Shown: positions 23,976-33,266 of the stretch, one piece after another
Numbering within the stretch: the first letter of the stretch is position 1
How the letters are laid out: each line of letters starts with the position of its first letter
Translations under genes and position numbers: made by a program
Notes under the pieces: generated by a model
The model's database searches: none
What the model was told of the DNA's origin: nothing
What the model saw: only the letters and a program-made list of their open reading frames with translations
From: Deltaproteobacteria bacterium
GTDB taxonomy: Bacteria > Desulfobacterota > Binatia > HRBIN30
DNA: 37,913 nucleotides
Assembly (NCBI GenBank): GCA_016200585.1
Contig: JACQEN010000038.1
Coordinates: 1 to 37,913 of the forward strand
Direction of reading: 5' to 3'

Positions 23976-24740
23976 ATGACGAAGTCGGCTAGTGAGTTGT
24001 TCGATCTTTCCGGCAAGGTGGCGCTCATCACCGGTGGCAGCCGCGGCCTGGGGCGCGAGATGGCGTTGGCGTTTGCGCGCGCTGGCGCCGACCTGGTGAT
24101 TGCCAGCCGTAAGATCGATTCGTGCAAGGCAGTCGCCCAAGAGGTCGAAGCGTTTGGCCGGCGAGCGTTGCCGTATGCTTGCCACGTCGGTCGCTGGGGA
24201 GATCTCGACGCTCTGGTCGACGCCGCCTACCGGCACTTCGGCAAAATCGACGTCCTCGTCAACAACGCCGGCATGTCGCCTCTCTACCCATCGCTTGCCG
24301 AGGTCAGCGAAGAGTTGTGGGACAAAGTTCTCGCCGTAAACCTGAAGGGCCCGTTCCGCTTGTCAGCAGTGATCGGCGCGCGCATGGCTGCCGGCGACGG
24401 CGGCTCCATCATCAACGTCAGCAGCATCGCCGCGGTGCGCCCGACTCCGATGGAAACGCCGTATGGTGCGGCAAAGGCCGGCCTCAATGCGCTCACCACG
24501 GCCTTTGCCCAGGCCTACGCCCCGAAGGTACGCGTCAACTGCATCATGGCCGGCCCCTTTCTCACCGACATCTCGAAGGCATGGCCGGCCGACGTAATGG
24601 CGAAGTTCATCGAATCGAGCTTCGCCCTGCGGCGCGCCGGCAACCCGGACGAGATCGTCGGTGCGGCCCTCTACTTCGCCTCGAATGCCTCCAGCTTCAC
24701 CACCGGCGCCGTGCTCGCCGTCGAGGGCGGGTTGAGATGA
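23976..24740 (+). CDS. short-chain dehydrogenase/reductase (SDR)
   Basis: A 254-residue classical SDR. The cofactor motif is TGGSRGLG (19-26), followed by NNAG (96-99), the catalytic Ser in INVSS, and Tyr163/Lys167 in YGAAK. An Arg at ASRK (after beta-2) suggests NADP(H), although NAD cannot be excluded. It probably oxidises or reduces an alcohol/ketone pair, for example a steroid, terpenoid or 3-hydroxyacyl substrate. ATG 23976 with AGGGA upstream was chosen; a TTG six bases earlier is possible. No cotranscribed partner is evident. Confidence 0.88.
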   Translation: MTKSASELFDLSGKVALITGGSRGLGREMALAFARAGADLVIASRKIDSCKAVAQEVEAFGRRALPYACHVGRWGDLDALVDAAYRHFGKIDVLVNNAGMSPLYPSLAEVSEELWDKVLAVNLKGPFRLSAVIGARMAAGDGGSIINVSSIAAVRPTPMETPYGAAKAGLNALTTAFAQAYAPKVRVNCIMAGPFLTDISKAWPADVMAKFIESSFALRRAGNPDEIVGAALYFASNASSFTTGAVLAVEGGLR

Positions 24741-24746
24741 CGGGGT

Positions 24747-24761
24747 AAAACGCGGCGTTTT
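24747..24761 (+). terminator. possible terminator after the SDR gene
   Basis: AAAACGC-G-GCGTTTT is a perfect inverted repeat six bases after the SDR stop, ending in TTTT. The central stem is short and the loop must borrow two base pairs, so it would be weak. The rest of the 160-base spacer to the kinase gene holds no clear signal except its ribosome binding site (GAGGGA, 24888-24893). Confidence 0.4.
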
Positions 24762-24900
24762 GCGGCAGTAAAATCCCGTCGCTCCGCAATAAGGTGTCAT
24801 TCCAAGGCGGCGCAGTGTCGATTCATCCCCACAAGCGACGTCACATCAAATGGCACCTCAGTTGCTGTGTATCTTCCTCGCGTTTTCGAGGGAGAACCGA

Positions 24901-26817
24901 GTGCCTACGGCAGCTGCCATGCGGGATGACACGAACCACCGTTCCGGAAACAACGTAGAAGCCGCACGCGGCGACGGGCGTAGCGACATCAACGCGGTGT
25001 TACATCTGGACACGGCGCGGCTGTGGAAGCTGATGAACACTCCACGTCCGGTCGATCCGCACAGCGCACGAGCCGCTTTGCTGATGTTGCTCGTCGTCTA
25101 CGCCGTGGCCGGAGTAGTGCGCTACGATCCGCAGGTCGGTGCGTTTCTCGGCATCCGCTTGACCTTTGGGTTGTACGTCCTAGCCGGCGCTGTCTGGGTC
25201 CACCGCCTCGATTGGCAGCGCACACGTTTCTTTCAGATGGGTCTGACGTTGTTTCTGGCTATGACCACCGCCTACATGGAAGCGGTACGCGGCTATCACC
25301 TTTCAGACTTGGCGCTCAGCGCCTTGACCACCTTCGTACCGCTGATTTTTCTTTTCGCCGCAAAAGACGTGCTGACGATGTCGGCGGCCCTCCTTGTGGG
25401 ACACGCATTGATCCTGCAATTTGCACCGCCGAGCGGCATCACCGCGTCGGCGGCGGCACTCGTTCTCGGCAGTGCCACCGCCGCCGGCGCCGCAACGGCC
25501 TTTGTTCTGGCAACCTACCGCGCCGGGATGATGCAAAGCCGCGAATGGTGGAGACAGGCCTGTGAACGCGAGCGCGCCTTGCGCGCCTGCGCCGCTCTCG
25601 GGATGACACAGGGAGATCTGAACTGGGTGGCAGACGAGCTCGCGCGCCTGATGATTGCGACTCTCGCAGATTGCCGATGCCTGGTCTTGCTCGCCGAGGC
25701 ATCCGCGCCCGGCTGGCGAATCGCTGCCGCAACCGGTGTTGAGTCGGAGCTGGTCGCGGCGCTTCAGTCCGCACCGCCGCCGCCGGCACTCCTCGATCTC
25801 GCCGGCCGTTTGGTGCGCCAGGGAACTGCCCCGATGCAGCGCGAGCTCGACAGCATCCAGCGCCACAGCCTGTCGCGCAAGTTGCCGGCGGGGTTTTTCG
25901 GCCGATTCTTGGTTGCCCTGCCGATCGTCGTCGACGACGCAGTCGGCGGAGCGGTTCTCCTCACCGCGGATGAGCAGCGCAGCGTCGATCCGAACCTTCT
26001 AGAGCTTTGGCGCGCCATGGCGAGTCAAGTTGGACAGGCCATCGGCAAGACGCGTCTGCTCGCTAGACTCCAGCAGGCCCTCAACGCCAAGAACGAGTTC
26101 GTGAACACGATGTCGCACGAGCTGCGTTCGCCGCTGAACGTGATCATCGGCTACAGCGAAATGCTGGAAGACGGCGGGGCCGATCCTCAATTCACCGCCG
26201 GACGCATCCGTGCCAGCGCCTTGGAGTTGCTGTTGCTGATCGAAAACACGATGTCGGCGGCGCGTCTGGGGGCGGGAAAGGTGCGGGTGCAAACCGAAGA
26301 GGTCGACGTCGGCAGCGTCTTCTCGGATATCGCCGACGTGGTGCGCACTTTGCCCGAAGCGGCGACCCGAGCGCCCATCGAATGGAAAGCCGACGCCGCC
26401 TTACCGCGCCTTCGGATGGATCGTCTGAAACTCAAAGAGATCATTCAGAACCTCGTGGTGAATGCGCTCAAGTATGCGCCCGGGTCGCCGATCCGCGTCA
26501 GCGCCTTTCAGGCCGCCGGCCAGTTGCGTCTGGAAGTCCAAGACCACGGCCCCGGAATCCCCGCCGAAGCACAGACGCGCATCTTCGAAATGTTCGAACG
26601 GGTTGAGCATGCCGAGGGAGCGTCGCCTGCCGGTGCCGGGCTGGGCTTGTACATCGTCAAGAGTCTGGTGACGTTGATGGGCGGCAGCCTGGATCTCGAA
26701 AGCCAGGTTGGAGTCGGTTCGACTTTTATCATCCACTTGCCACTGACGATTGACGGCAGCGACACGTCTGCGGCCAAAACAGAGGCTCCTTCGGAGCAGA
26801 TGGCGGTCGGATACTGA
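24901..26817 (+). CDS. membrane-bound sensor histidine kinase
   Basis: A 638-residue kinase. The N-terminal region has about six membrane helices (roughly 57-206), then a GAF-like cytoplasmic domain (about 235-385) with LPIVVDDAVGGAVLLTADE. The HisKA domain holds the phospho-accepting His406 in MSHELRSPLNVIIGYSEML. The ATPase domain has the N-box IIQNLVVNALKYAPG (514-528), G1 DHGPGIP (548-554), F-box FEMFERVE and G2 GAGLGLYIVKSL (578-589). It is an orphan: no response regulator is next to it. Start: GTG 24901 was chosen because GAGGGA lies about seven bases before it; the in-frame ATG 24850 has no ribosome site. The ligand is unknown. Confidence 0.88.
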   Translation: MPTAAAMRDDTNHRSGNNVEAARGDGRSDINAVLHLDTARLWKLMNTPRPVDPHSARAALLMLLVVYAVAGVVRYDPQVGAFLGIRLTFGLYVLAGAVWVHRLDWQRTRFFQMGLTLFLAMTTAYMEAVRGYHLSDLALSALTTFVPLIFLFAAKDVLTMSAALLVGHALILQFAPPSGITASAAALVLGSATAAGAATAFVLATYRAGMMQSREWWRQACERERALRACAALGMTQGDLNWVADELARLMIATLADCRCLVLLAEASAPGWRIAAATGVESELVAALQSAPPPPALLDLAGRLVRQGTAPMQRELDSIQRHSLSRKLPAGFFGRFLVALPIVVDDAVGGAVLLTADEQRSVDPNLLELWRAMASQVGQAIGKTRLLARLQQALNAKNEFVNTMSHELRSPLNVIIGYSEMLEDGGADPQFTAGRIRASALELLLLIENTMSAARLGAGKVRVQTEEVDVGSVFSDIADVVRTLPEAATRAPIEWKADAALPRLRMDRLKLKEIIQNLVVNALKYAPGSPIRVSAFQAAGQLRLEVQDHGPGIPAEAQTRIFEMFERVEHAEGASPAGAGLGLYIVKSLVTLMGGSLDLESQVGVGSTFIIHLPLTIDGSDTSAAKTEAPSEQMAVGY

Positions 26818-26931
26818 CGGCCCGATCTGCGGCGATCTCGATCTACGCACCGAGCCGGAAAGACGAAACGTCGTCCGCACCGCTCATCCCCACATTGAAC
26901 GCTCGGCCGTCCCGCAGTAGGGAAACGCATC

Positions 26932-27453
26932 ATGGACAAAGCTCTCGTACGAGTGCCGCAGGATCATGACATCGTCGCACTGACGGCGATCTACAACCAC
27001 TACGTCGTAGCGACACCGATCACATTCGACCTCAAGGCTTTTACCGTCCCGGAACGCCGCCAAACTTGGTTTGAGCATTACGCGGCGACCGGACGACATC
27101 GGCTGCTGGTTCTCGAAAACGACGAAGGCGTGGTCGGCTACTGCTGTAGCAGCACCTTCCGCCCGAAAGGCGCCTACCAGACATCGGTCGAATCCTCGGT
27201 GTACGTCGCCCCGATGTGCGTCGGTCGTGGCTACGGCACCATGCTCTACACCGCGTTGTTCGAGGAGCTACGCAAAGAAGACGTGCACCGCGTCTACGCC
27301 GGCATCACGCTACCGAACGACGCATCGATTGCGTTGCACAAGCGCTTCGGCTTCCGCAGCGTCGGGGTCTACAGCGAAGTCGGCTACAAGCTCGAGCGCT
27401 ACTGGGACGTCGAGTGGTTCGAGAAACGGCTCGGTTCCGAAGCAACCACCTGA
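26932..27453 (+). CDS. phosphinothricin acetyltransferase-like GNAT
   Basis: A 173-residue GNAT of the PAT/Bar-like branch, which acetylates the amino group of phosphinothricin or methionine sulfone-type compounds. Family features are IYNHYVVATPITFDLKAFTVPERRQTWFEHY at the start (the Thr/Phe-rich lid), SVYVAPMCVGRGYGTMLY as motif A with RGxGxG-like acetyl-CoA loop, and VYAGITLPNDASIALHKRFGF with the conserved Asn and LHxxxGF. The end VGYKLERYWDVEWFEKRL is also typical. Many members act on other amino compounds, so resistance function is not implied. It is convergent with the kinase gene 9 bases downstream. Confidence 0.85.
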   Translation: MDKALVRVPQDHDIVALTAIYNHYVVATPITFDLKAFTVPERRQTWFEHYAATGRHRLLVLENDEGVVGYCCSSTFRPKGAYQTSVESSVYVAPMCVGRGYGTMLYTALFEELRKEDVHRVYAGITLPNDASIALHKRFGFRSVGVYSEVGYKLERYWDVEWFEKRLGSEATT

Positions 27454-27462
27454 GACAAACAT

Positions 27463-28467
27463 TCAGCCGAGATACTGCTCCGCTGCCTCGGTCATCATCG
27501 CCGCCACGAACGGCGTCAGGCTGCGTACCGATTCGATCTCCGGACGTCCCACCGGCCAGCCGAGATAGCTCAAGCCACGCGCCATCATCAGATCGGGGAA
27601 GTACTCCAGCTCGTCGTCGGGAAACGCACGAACGCTGCGATAGCCGTCAAGGTAGCCGTCACGCCCGGCGTCGAGGCCACCGCTGATCTGCAGCGGAAAC
27701 AGCGACGTGACCATTTCGAAGCTGACCCACGACCAGCCGCAGTCGTCGAAGTCGATGACGCGAACCGTGGAACCGTCGACGAGGAGATTGTCGGGAACCA
27801 GGTCGCCATGGATCAGCACGTCGGCACCGGGAAGCTGCAACAGGCGCCGGCGTACGCGGTCCTGCGCCGCCAGCAAAATGCGGCGCTGCTCCGGCGTCAG
27901 CGAACCGAGCTCCCAGAAGCGACCGAATGTCGGGGTGTCTCCAACCAGAGTCTCGACGTTCCAAGACGGGCGCACAAATCCGGCAGGCTTGTTCCAGCTC
28001 GCACCGTGCTGGTGCATGCGCGCCGCGAGAGCACCCACCGAACGATACAGCTGGCGCACGGATTCCTCTGTATCGCTGACGCCACCTTCGAGCGTACCGG
28101 GAGGTTGGCCATCGACCCAACGCATGACGTCACACTGGCGCGGCTCCGGAACGCCATCCACCGCGGCCACCGTCAGCACGTCGCCCTCCTTGCTACGCAA
28201 CACCTGCGGTGTGTGAATGCCCGCCGTGTCGAGGGCCTGCATCCAGGCAGCTTCGCAACGGATGTGGTCGTCGCTGCGATAGCGCGGGCGATGAACGCGC
28301 ATGACGGCGCGGCTGCCGGCGCCGGCGCGGACACCGAACACGGCGTTCTCGCGGTACTTGATGAGCTCGAGGCGCGGGGCGTCAATGTCCCAAGCCCGGA
28401 TCGCCTTCTCCGCCAGCGCTTGCAGAGCGGCAACCTGCTCTTCGTTGGAGCGGTGAGCGAACTCCAT
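27463..28467 (-). CDS. APH/choline-kinase-type phosphotransferase
   Basis: A 334-residue kinase of the aminoglycoside/homoserine-choline phosphotransferase fold. The N-lobe has NAVFGVRAGAGSRAVMRVHRP (nucleotide-binding strand with the Arg/Lys position), the hinge is VMRWVDGQPPG, the catalytic loop is IHGDLVPDN (219-227) and the metal-binding IDFDDCGWS (238-246) replaces DFG. It should phosphorylate a small hydroxyl compound. It abuts the class III aminotransferase with no gap (stop 28468, start 28467), so the two act together. In characterised systems such kinases feed aminotransferase-like phospholyases (hydroxylysine, ethanolamine). Confidence 0.82.
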   Translation of the reverse strand: MEFAHRSNEEQVAALQALAEKAIRAWDIDAPRLELIKYRENAVFGVRAGAGSRAVMRVHRPRYRSDDHIRCEAAWMQALDTAGIHTPQVLRSKEGDVLTVAAVDGVPEPRQCDVMRWVDGQPPGTLEGGVSDTEESVRQLYRSVGALAARMHQHGASWNKPAGFVRPSWNVETLVGDTPTFGRFWELGSLTPEQRRILLAAQDRVRRRLLQLPGADVLIHGDLVPDNLLVDGSTVRVIDFDDCGWSWVSFEMVTSLFPLQISGGLDAGRDGYLDGYRSVRAFPDDELEYFPDLMMARGLSYLGWPVGRPEIESVRSLTPFVAAMMTEAAEQYLG

Positions 28468-29730
28468 TCAGGCGTTCTCTTTTTCGACGTCGCTGAGCGC
28501 TGCATCGAGGCGCTCGAGCAAGAGATCGCAGTAGGCATTGTCGACGAGGAGCCCGACCTTGAACTGCAAGACCGATGGCGCGAAGCCGGAAAACATCGCC
28601 CAGACGCCACGCTGATACAGGGCTCGTGAGAGCTGCATTCCGCCCAGACTGCTCGCAGTCTGCAGACCGATCACCAGACCCAATTGACGCACCGCCGTAA
28701 AGAACGGATGGCGCTGGCGCAATTGCTCCAACCCGGAGGTCAAACGTTCGGACAGGCGGCGGACGTTGGCCAGGACCTGGGGCTGCGAGCACATATCGAG
28801 GACGCGTGAGGCAACGCGGCAGCCGAGCTCGGCACCGCCGAACGTCGACACGTAGGCCCAACCTTGCTCGGTCAACCATTGCCCGACGTGGCGTGTCATG
28901 ACCACCGCCGACATCGGGTAGAGTCCGCCCGAAAGGCCTTTGCCCGTCACCAACACGTCGGGCTCGACGTTCCACGTCTCGATGCCCCACAAATGTCCGG
29001 TGCGCCCGAGACCGGTTTGCACCTCGTCGGCGATGTAAATCGTCCCGTAGCGCTCACACAACTTCTTCACGCCCGGGAGATAGTCGTCGTCGGGAACGGG
29101 AAAGCCGTAGGTCGCCGGCATGGTCTCCATCAGCACTCCGGCAACGTCGCCGCCGCGTAGCGCCTGCTCCATGGCATCGAGATCGTTGAAAGGAACTTTC
29201 ACGAACTCATCCGGGTAGTCGGCGAGGAAGAAGCGCGCCATATCGTCTTGCCCGGCGGCGGCGCTCAGCGCCGTGCGGCCGTGGAACGCCGCTTCCAGCG
29301 CGACGATCTTGCGGCGACCGGTGGCGCGTCTGGCAACCCGGATCGCCAGGTCGTTGGCTTCGCTGCCGGAGGGTACGAACACCGAGTAGTGCAGCTCTGC
29401 GGGTGTGAGTGCCGCCAGCTTTTGCGCCAGCTCGACGCGCGCTTCCGATGGGAAGTGATGATTGCCGACGTCGAGCTCGTCGAGCCCCTGGCGCAGCACT
29501 TCGACCAACTCCGGGTTGCGATGGCCGAGATTGTAGGTGCCGCCGTTGAGGTGCACGTCGAGCAGCTCGTGGCCGTCGATGTCCCACAGGCGGTAGCCCT
29601 CGCGCCGGCCGATGACCAACGGCACACCAAGATTTTCCCATGCCGCCGCGCGCGCCGGCATGAGGTAGTCGCGTGACAGCTCGAGGACGCGGCGTTTGCG
29701 ATCAGAGATCGCGGCGGGATCTTGGCTCAT
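28468..29730 (-). CDS. class III PLP-dependent aminotransferase
   Basis: A 420-residue fold-type I PLP enzyme of the class III subgroup (acetylornithine, GABA and putrescine aminotransferases). PSGSEANDLAI (120-130) binds the PLP phosphate, IADEVQTGLGRTG holds Asp235 pairing with the pyridine nitrogen, and Lys264 in VTGKGLSGG forms the Schiff base. The N-terminal RLWDIDGHELLDVHLNGGTYNLGHRNP is typical. It may be an amino-group transaminase or, given the abutting kinase, a phospholyase acting on a phosphorylated amino alcohol. No strong ribosome site is seen at ATG 29730. Confidence 0.85.
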   Translation of the reverse strand: MSQDPAAISDRKRRVLELSRDYLMPARAAAWENLGVPLVIGRREGYRLWDIDGHELLDVHLNGGTYNLGHRNPELVEVLRQGLDELDVGNHHFPSEARVELAQKLAALTPAELHYSVFVPSGSEANDLAIRVARRATGRRKIVALEAAFHGRTALSAAAGQDDMARFFLADYPDEFVKVPFNDLDAMEQALRGGDVAGVLMETMPATYGFPVPDDDYLPGVKKLCERYGTIYIADEVQTGLGRTGHLWGIETWNVEPDVLVTGKGLSGGLYPMSAVVMTRHVGQWLTEQGWAYVSTFGGAELGCRVASRVLDMCSQPQVLANVRRLSERLTSGLEQLRQRHPFFTAVRQLGLVIGLQTASSLGGMQLSRALYQRGVWAMFSGFAPSVLQFKVGLLVDNAYCDLLLERLDAALSDVEKENA

Positions 29731-29823
29731 GCTTGATGTTCATATGCAGCAACCAAGGACGACGCAATTGGAGTGCTGCCTGGGGCTGTGTGATACCGTC
29801 ACCAGCCCCAGGCAACAAGCTCC

Positions 29824-32394
29824 TCAGGGGACGGTCAACGCAGCCTTGAAGACGATCCCGTCGTTCTTGCGAACCGAGTCGACGGCAAAGTCGGCTTCGA
29901 AGCACATCCCGTTGGTTGCGGTGACCTGCGCCGTCACCGCTCCTTGAAGCGGCAAGCGCGGCGCGGGCAAGCCGTCACCCTTGCCCCACACCACAAGCTT
30001 GGAAGCGGCCGCGGCACTGGAGTGGAGCAGGATGCGCGTAATACCGTCATGGGCGGCGTTGCGATCGGCGTAGGCATAGCTTGCTCCAGCGGTCGTTTTC
30101 CAACATGGCTTCCTGCCGCACATCCCGCCCGGCGGTACGCGCACCGCTTCTACAGCACCGGAGGCATCGTAGACGCACAGCGCGAAAGCGGTGGACGTCA
30201 TCGGGTTACCAAAATCGGCAAGTGCCGACGACTGACCTTTGGTGAGCGAGAAGCGTAGCGCGTCGCGCTTTCCTGCGACATCGCGTTTGATCCACAGCGA
30301 CGCCCGCTGTCCGGTCCGACAACCGCTTTGCGGAGTCGGGGGGCAGAGTGGAATTGTCGTTGGCGTCGGCGTCGGCGTCGGCACAATCGCCGTGGGCGTA
30401 GAGGTGCTGCCGCCGGGCGAGGGGGTCGGGGTGGCGATGCTCAGACCAACCGTGACGGCAACCGTCGCCAGATTGGAATCGGTTGAACCATCCCACGCGG
30501 CGAAGGTGAACGTGTCGATACCCGTAAAACCGGGGTCCGGCGTGTACAGCGCCTGCGTTCCCGTCAAACCGACGCTGCCGTGGTTGCTTTGCGAAACGAT
30601 GCGTAGCGTCAGCGCATTGTGATCCGCATCGGTGGCGTTCAGATGGATGGTGATGGGAGTATTCACATCGGTAACGACCGAGGCATTCGCGGCGACGGGT
30701 GGACGATTCGAGTTTCCGTCGCCGCCGGACGGGCCGTTGTGGCAGGTGTAGCAACCGACCTGAAAACCGCGCCAAAAATATTTTGCGCCGAGCTCGGTAT
30801 ACAGCAGGCGATCGGCTTGCGAGCGCGACAACACCGTTCCGCGGTAATCGGTACCGTGGCAGGCACGGCATTGCGAAGCGCCGCCGTTCTCCACCGCGTT
30901 GGAGTGCTGTGAAACCCAGGTGGAGCCGAGCGGATGCATGCCGTGCGGCCCGCCGCTCACCGTCGACGGCTGCTGCCCGTGACACGTCGTGCATTCGACG
31001 AGAACACCGACGTGCCCCTGGTGCTGAATGCTTTGCACGTTGTCGTTCTCGTGCAGCGCCGGGAACTCGGCATGCGTCGACCCGTGGCAGCCTTCGCACT
31101 TGATGCCGCCGTGACCGGTAGAGAAGCGAAACAGCGACAATCCCGGGGCGGGAGCGTTCGCCGTCGTCGCGAACGTCTGATTTGCAGGAACGCGCCGGTG
31201 TCCAGGCGAGTCGAAAACCGACGTGTAGCGGATCTGCCCGTTGTTGTTGACCGCCGTGCCGGTGTGACACGACTGGCAAGCTGGCTCATCGAGCCAGCCG
31301 GTTCGGCTGGTGGATCCCACCGCGCTCATCGAGCCATGGCAGCTCTGGCACTGCATGGCCAGCGTGCCGTCGGCGGCGACGGCCGCACCCATCGCACCGC
31401 GCAAGCAGCGTGTCACTGAACCCGGATGGCAGCGGTAGCAAGCCGAACGGTTGCTGCTGGAATCGAGAGTCAGTCCGTTCGTCGGATCGCTGACCGCGGC
31501 GTGTAATCCGTGCATCGCCGAGGTGAATTGCATGACGCCGGGCTGCCCGGCGGTACCCAGAGCGGGGGAGGAGTGGCAACCGGCGCAGAGGACGGCATGC
31601 CCGTCAGTCGTTGCCGTCGTGAATAGACCCGCAGGATTGTAGCCCATGGCCGCCAGCGCGGCGCTGAAGGTCGGATCGCCGGCCTGCTTCTCGTCATGCA
31701 AACGCACGATATTGAGACGTACGTCGCGCTTGGCATCGGCATCGAAGACCCAGCCGGCGTTGGGTTTTGCTGCTGGGCCGGAGCCCGAGCTGTGGCAGCT
31801 CTTGCAATCCATCTCATCGGAAACCGGCAAGACGATGTCGGTGGTCGCGAGCACCGCACCCAAGCTGCTGCGTGCCACCAGGTGCATCATCGGGTAGTAG
31901 TTCTTGCGCCCGCCGTCGTCGTAGGGCGTGATCGGAATGCCTTCGGCGATGAACCACTGCGACGCCGCGTCGAACGACATCGGTTGTGGCGTGTTCCCGG
32001 CGCCCGGCATTCCCTTCCCCGCCAGCCCGGCATCGGCCGGCACCGAGGCACCGAACAAAGCGAAGACATGATCCCAAAAGTTGGTCTTGCCGTTCGAGGT
32101 CGTGTTGATCGAGCCGCTGGGATCGGCAACCGCTTCATACGTGACCGTAATTCCCTGCGCCGCCGGATCGACAACCAAGTTGCCAAGAGTGTCGGTGAGC
32201 TGAGCGTGAATCGTGTTGTAGGGCGGGAGCAAAGAGAAGATGGCAAAATCGTCATCCATGCAGTGCATCCCAAGGTTGTTCCAACCCACCAGCGTCCAAC
32301 TTGCCGCCTGTGCCGAGAAAGCGGGTAACAAGGCAAGAATTGCAATTGCGGGAAAGAGCTTCGCAGATCGGCGATGGAAGATTTGTGGTCGCAT
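29824..32394 (-). CDS. exported nine-heme c-type cytochrome with cadherin-like and C-terminal domains
   Basis: An 856-residue exported protein. The signal peptide ends near SAQA (30). The conserved WNNLGMHCMDDDF segment follows. Nine CXXCH heme sites start at Cys197, 270, 319, 349, 373, 433, 468, 509 and 548. A cadherin/Big-like domain follows (about 565-648, with VTDVNTPITIHLNATDADHN and DTFTFAAWDG), then a TP-rich linker and a C-terminal domain (about 690-856) with two Cys pairs that I recall in other exported proteins of this kind. It probably carries electrons outside the inner membrane, perhaps extracellularly. AGGAGGT precedes the ATG, so expression may be high. Confidence 0.88.
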   Translation of the reverse strand: MRPQIFHRRSAKLFPAIAILALLPAFSAQAASWTLVGWNNLGMHCMDDDFAIFSLLPPYNTIHAQLTDTLGNLVVDPAAQGITVTYEAVADPSGSINTTSNGKTNFWDHVFALFGASVPADAGLAGKGMPGAGNTPQPMSFDAASQWFIAEGIPITPYDDGGRKNYYPMMHLVARSSLGAVLATTDIVLPVSDEMDCKSCHSSGSGPAAKPNAGWVFDADAKRDVRLNIVRLHDEKQAGDPTFSAALAAMGYNPAGLFTTATTDGHAVLCAGCHSSPALGTAGQPGVMQFTSAMHGLHAAVSDPTNGLTLDSSSNRSACYRCHPGSVTRCLRGAMGAAVAADGTLAMQCQSCHGSMSAVGSTSRTGWLDEPACQSCHTGTAVNNNGQIRYTSVFDSPGHRRVPANQTFATTANAPAPGLSLFRFSTGHGGIKCEGCHGSTHAEFPALHENDNVQSIQHQGHVGVLVECTTCHGQQPSTVSGGPHGMHPLGSTWVSQHSNAVENGGASQCRACHGTDYRGTVLSRSQADRLLYTELGAKYFWRGFQVGCYTCHNGPSGGDGNSNRPPVAANASVVTDVNTPITIHLNATDADHNALTLRIVSQSNHGSVGLTGTQALYTPDPGFTGIDTFTFAAWDGSTDSNLATVAVTVGLSIATPTPSPGGSTSTPTAIVPTPTPTPTTIPLCPPTPQSGCRTGQRASLWIKRDVAGKRDALRFSLTKGQSSALADFGNPMTSTAFALCVYDASGAVEAVRVPPGGMCGRKPCWKTTAGASYAYADRNAAHDGITRILLHSSAAAASKLVVWGKGDGLPAPRLPLQGAVTAQVTATNGMCFEADFAVDSVRKNDGIVFKAALTVP

Positions 32395-32711
32395 GGGCGG
32401 TACCTCCTACCGCACTATCTGCGCAACATGTGCCGTGCTGTCTGCCGTGAGTTCGCGGGCCGTCAGACAAGACAGGGAGGAGCTCGCAGAGATCGGCACG
32501 CAGGCGTTTGCAGGGCCCCGCTTCGCAAGTGCAGGAGGTTGCATGCACCGAGGTTCGAGTTTGGGGCTCGAAATGCATTTCACTCGACCGGATTCTTTAT
32601 CGCCGATGAGAATGAAATCGCCGCCAACCGGCGTCTGGAGAGCTCGCTTGGTCCCATCTTGACCGGCACACGCCTTGCCGATTCAATTGTGCCGACGACT
32701 CGAAGGTGCAC
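32395..32711. other. divergent intergenic region with likely promoters
   Basis: This 317-base gap separates the cytochrome gene (minus) and the universal stress protein gene (plus). It holds their ribosome binding sites (AGGAGGT on the minus strand at about 32400-32406 and AAGG at 32703-32706). It must contain both promoters, but no convincing -35/-10 pair or operator was seen. GGGCTCGAAATGCATTTC near 32561-32580 is slightly AT-richer than the surroundings. No gene is recognised inside it. Confidence 0.4.
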
Positions 32712-33146
32712 ATGACGATCACAAAACCGGAAGCGCTATTGGTCGCAGTCGATTTTTCATCCTGCTCGCACCGTGCTCTTGCAACTGCACTGAGTTGGCA
32801 AAGTGACGAAGCCGAGGTCACGGTTCTGCACGTCATCGACGGCGAGCTGGCTCGATCCATAGAAACCGCCGGGTTCGGAACCTACGCAGAGATTGTTGCC
32901 AAGATGCGCAGCGCCGCCGAGCAGCGACTGGCAGCGATCAAATCCGACGCGCCGCATCGTTTCGAAACGATGGTCGTCGAAGGAATGCCGTTCGCCGAGA
33001 TCGTCCGAATCGCCAACGACCTCGACTGCGATCTGATCGTCATGGGAACACACGGCGGCAGCGCGCGCGTCACCCAGATCCTGTTCGGAAACACAGCCGA
33101 AAAAGTGGTGCGCGCCAGTCGTTGCCCGGTGCTCTGCGTACCCTGA
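32712..33146 (+). CDS. universal stress protein (UspA family)
   Basis: A 144-residue cytoplasmic protein with the USP fold. It begins EALLVAVDFSSCSHRAL, has VLHVIDGEL after beta-2, VVEGMPFAEIVRIANDLDCDLIVMGTHGG and the nucleotide-binding loop GTHGGSARVTQILFGNTAEKVV, matching the G-2x-G-9x-G(S/T) signature; so it probably binds ATP. Family members act in stress survival with no single reaction. The divergent neighbour is an exported multiheme cytochrome. ATG 32712 with AAGG five bases upstream is preferred; a GTG at 32706 is possible. Confidence 0.9.
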   Translation: MTITKPEALLVAVDFSSCSHRALATALSWQSDEAEVTVLHVIDGELARSIETAGFGTYAEIVAKMRSAAEQRLAAIKSDAPHRFETMVVEGMPFAEIVRIANDLDCDLIVMGTHGGSARVTQILFGNTAEKVVRASRCPVLCVP

Positions 33147-33266
33147 AGGTACCCGCCGGCCTCGTGTCCCTGACGGCAGCGCAGCGCACGGCGGCTTCTC
33201 GCCTTACAGCACCGCCTCAATGAGCGGCGCTCGACGTTGACAACCCGACCTCCGCGGGCATATGAA

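Noticed and set aside
26932-27453. Acquired herbicide/antibiotic resistance gene
   Set aside because: PAT-like GNATs are common housekeeping acetyltransferases; there are no mobile-element flanks or base-composition shift here.
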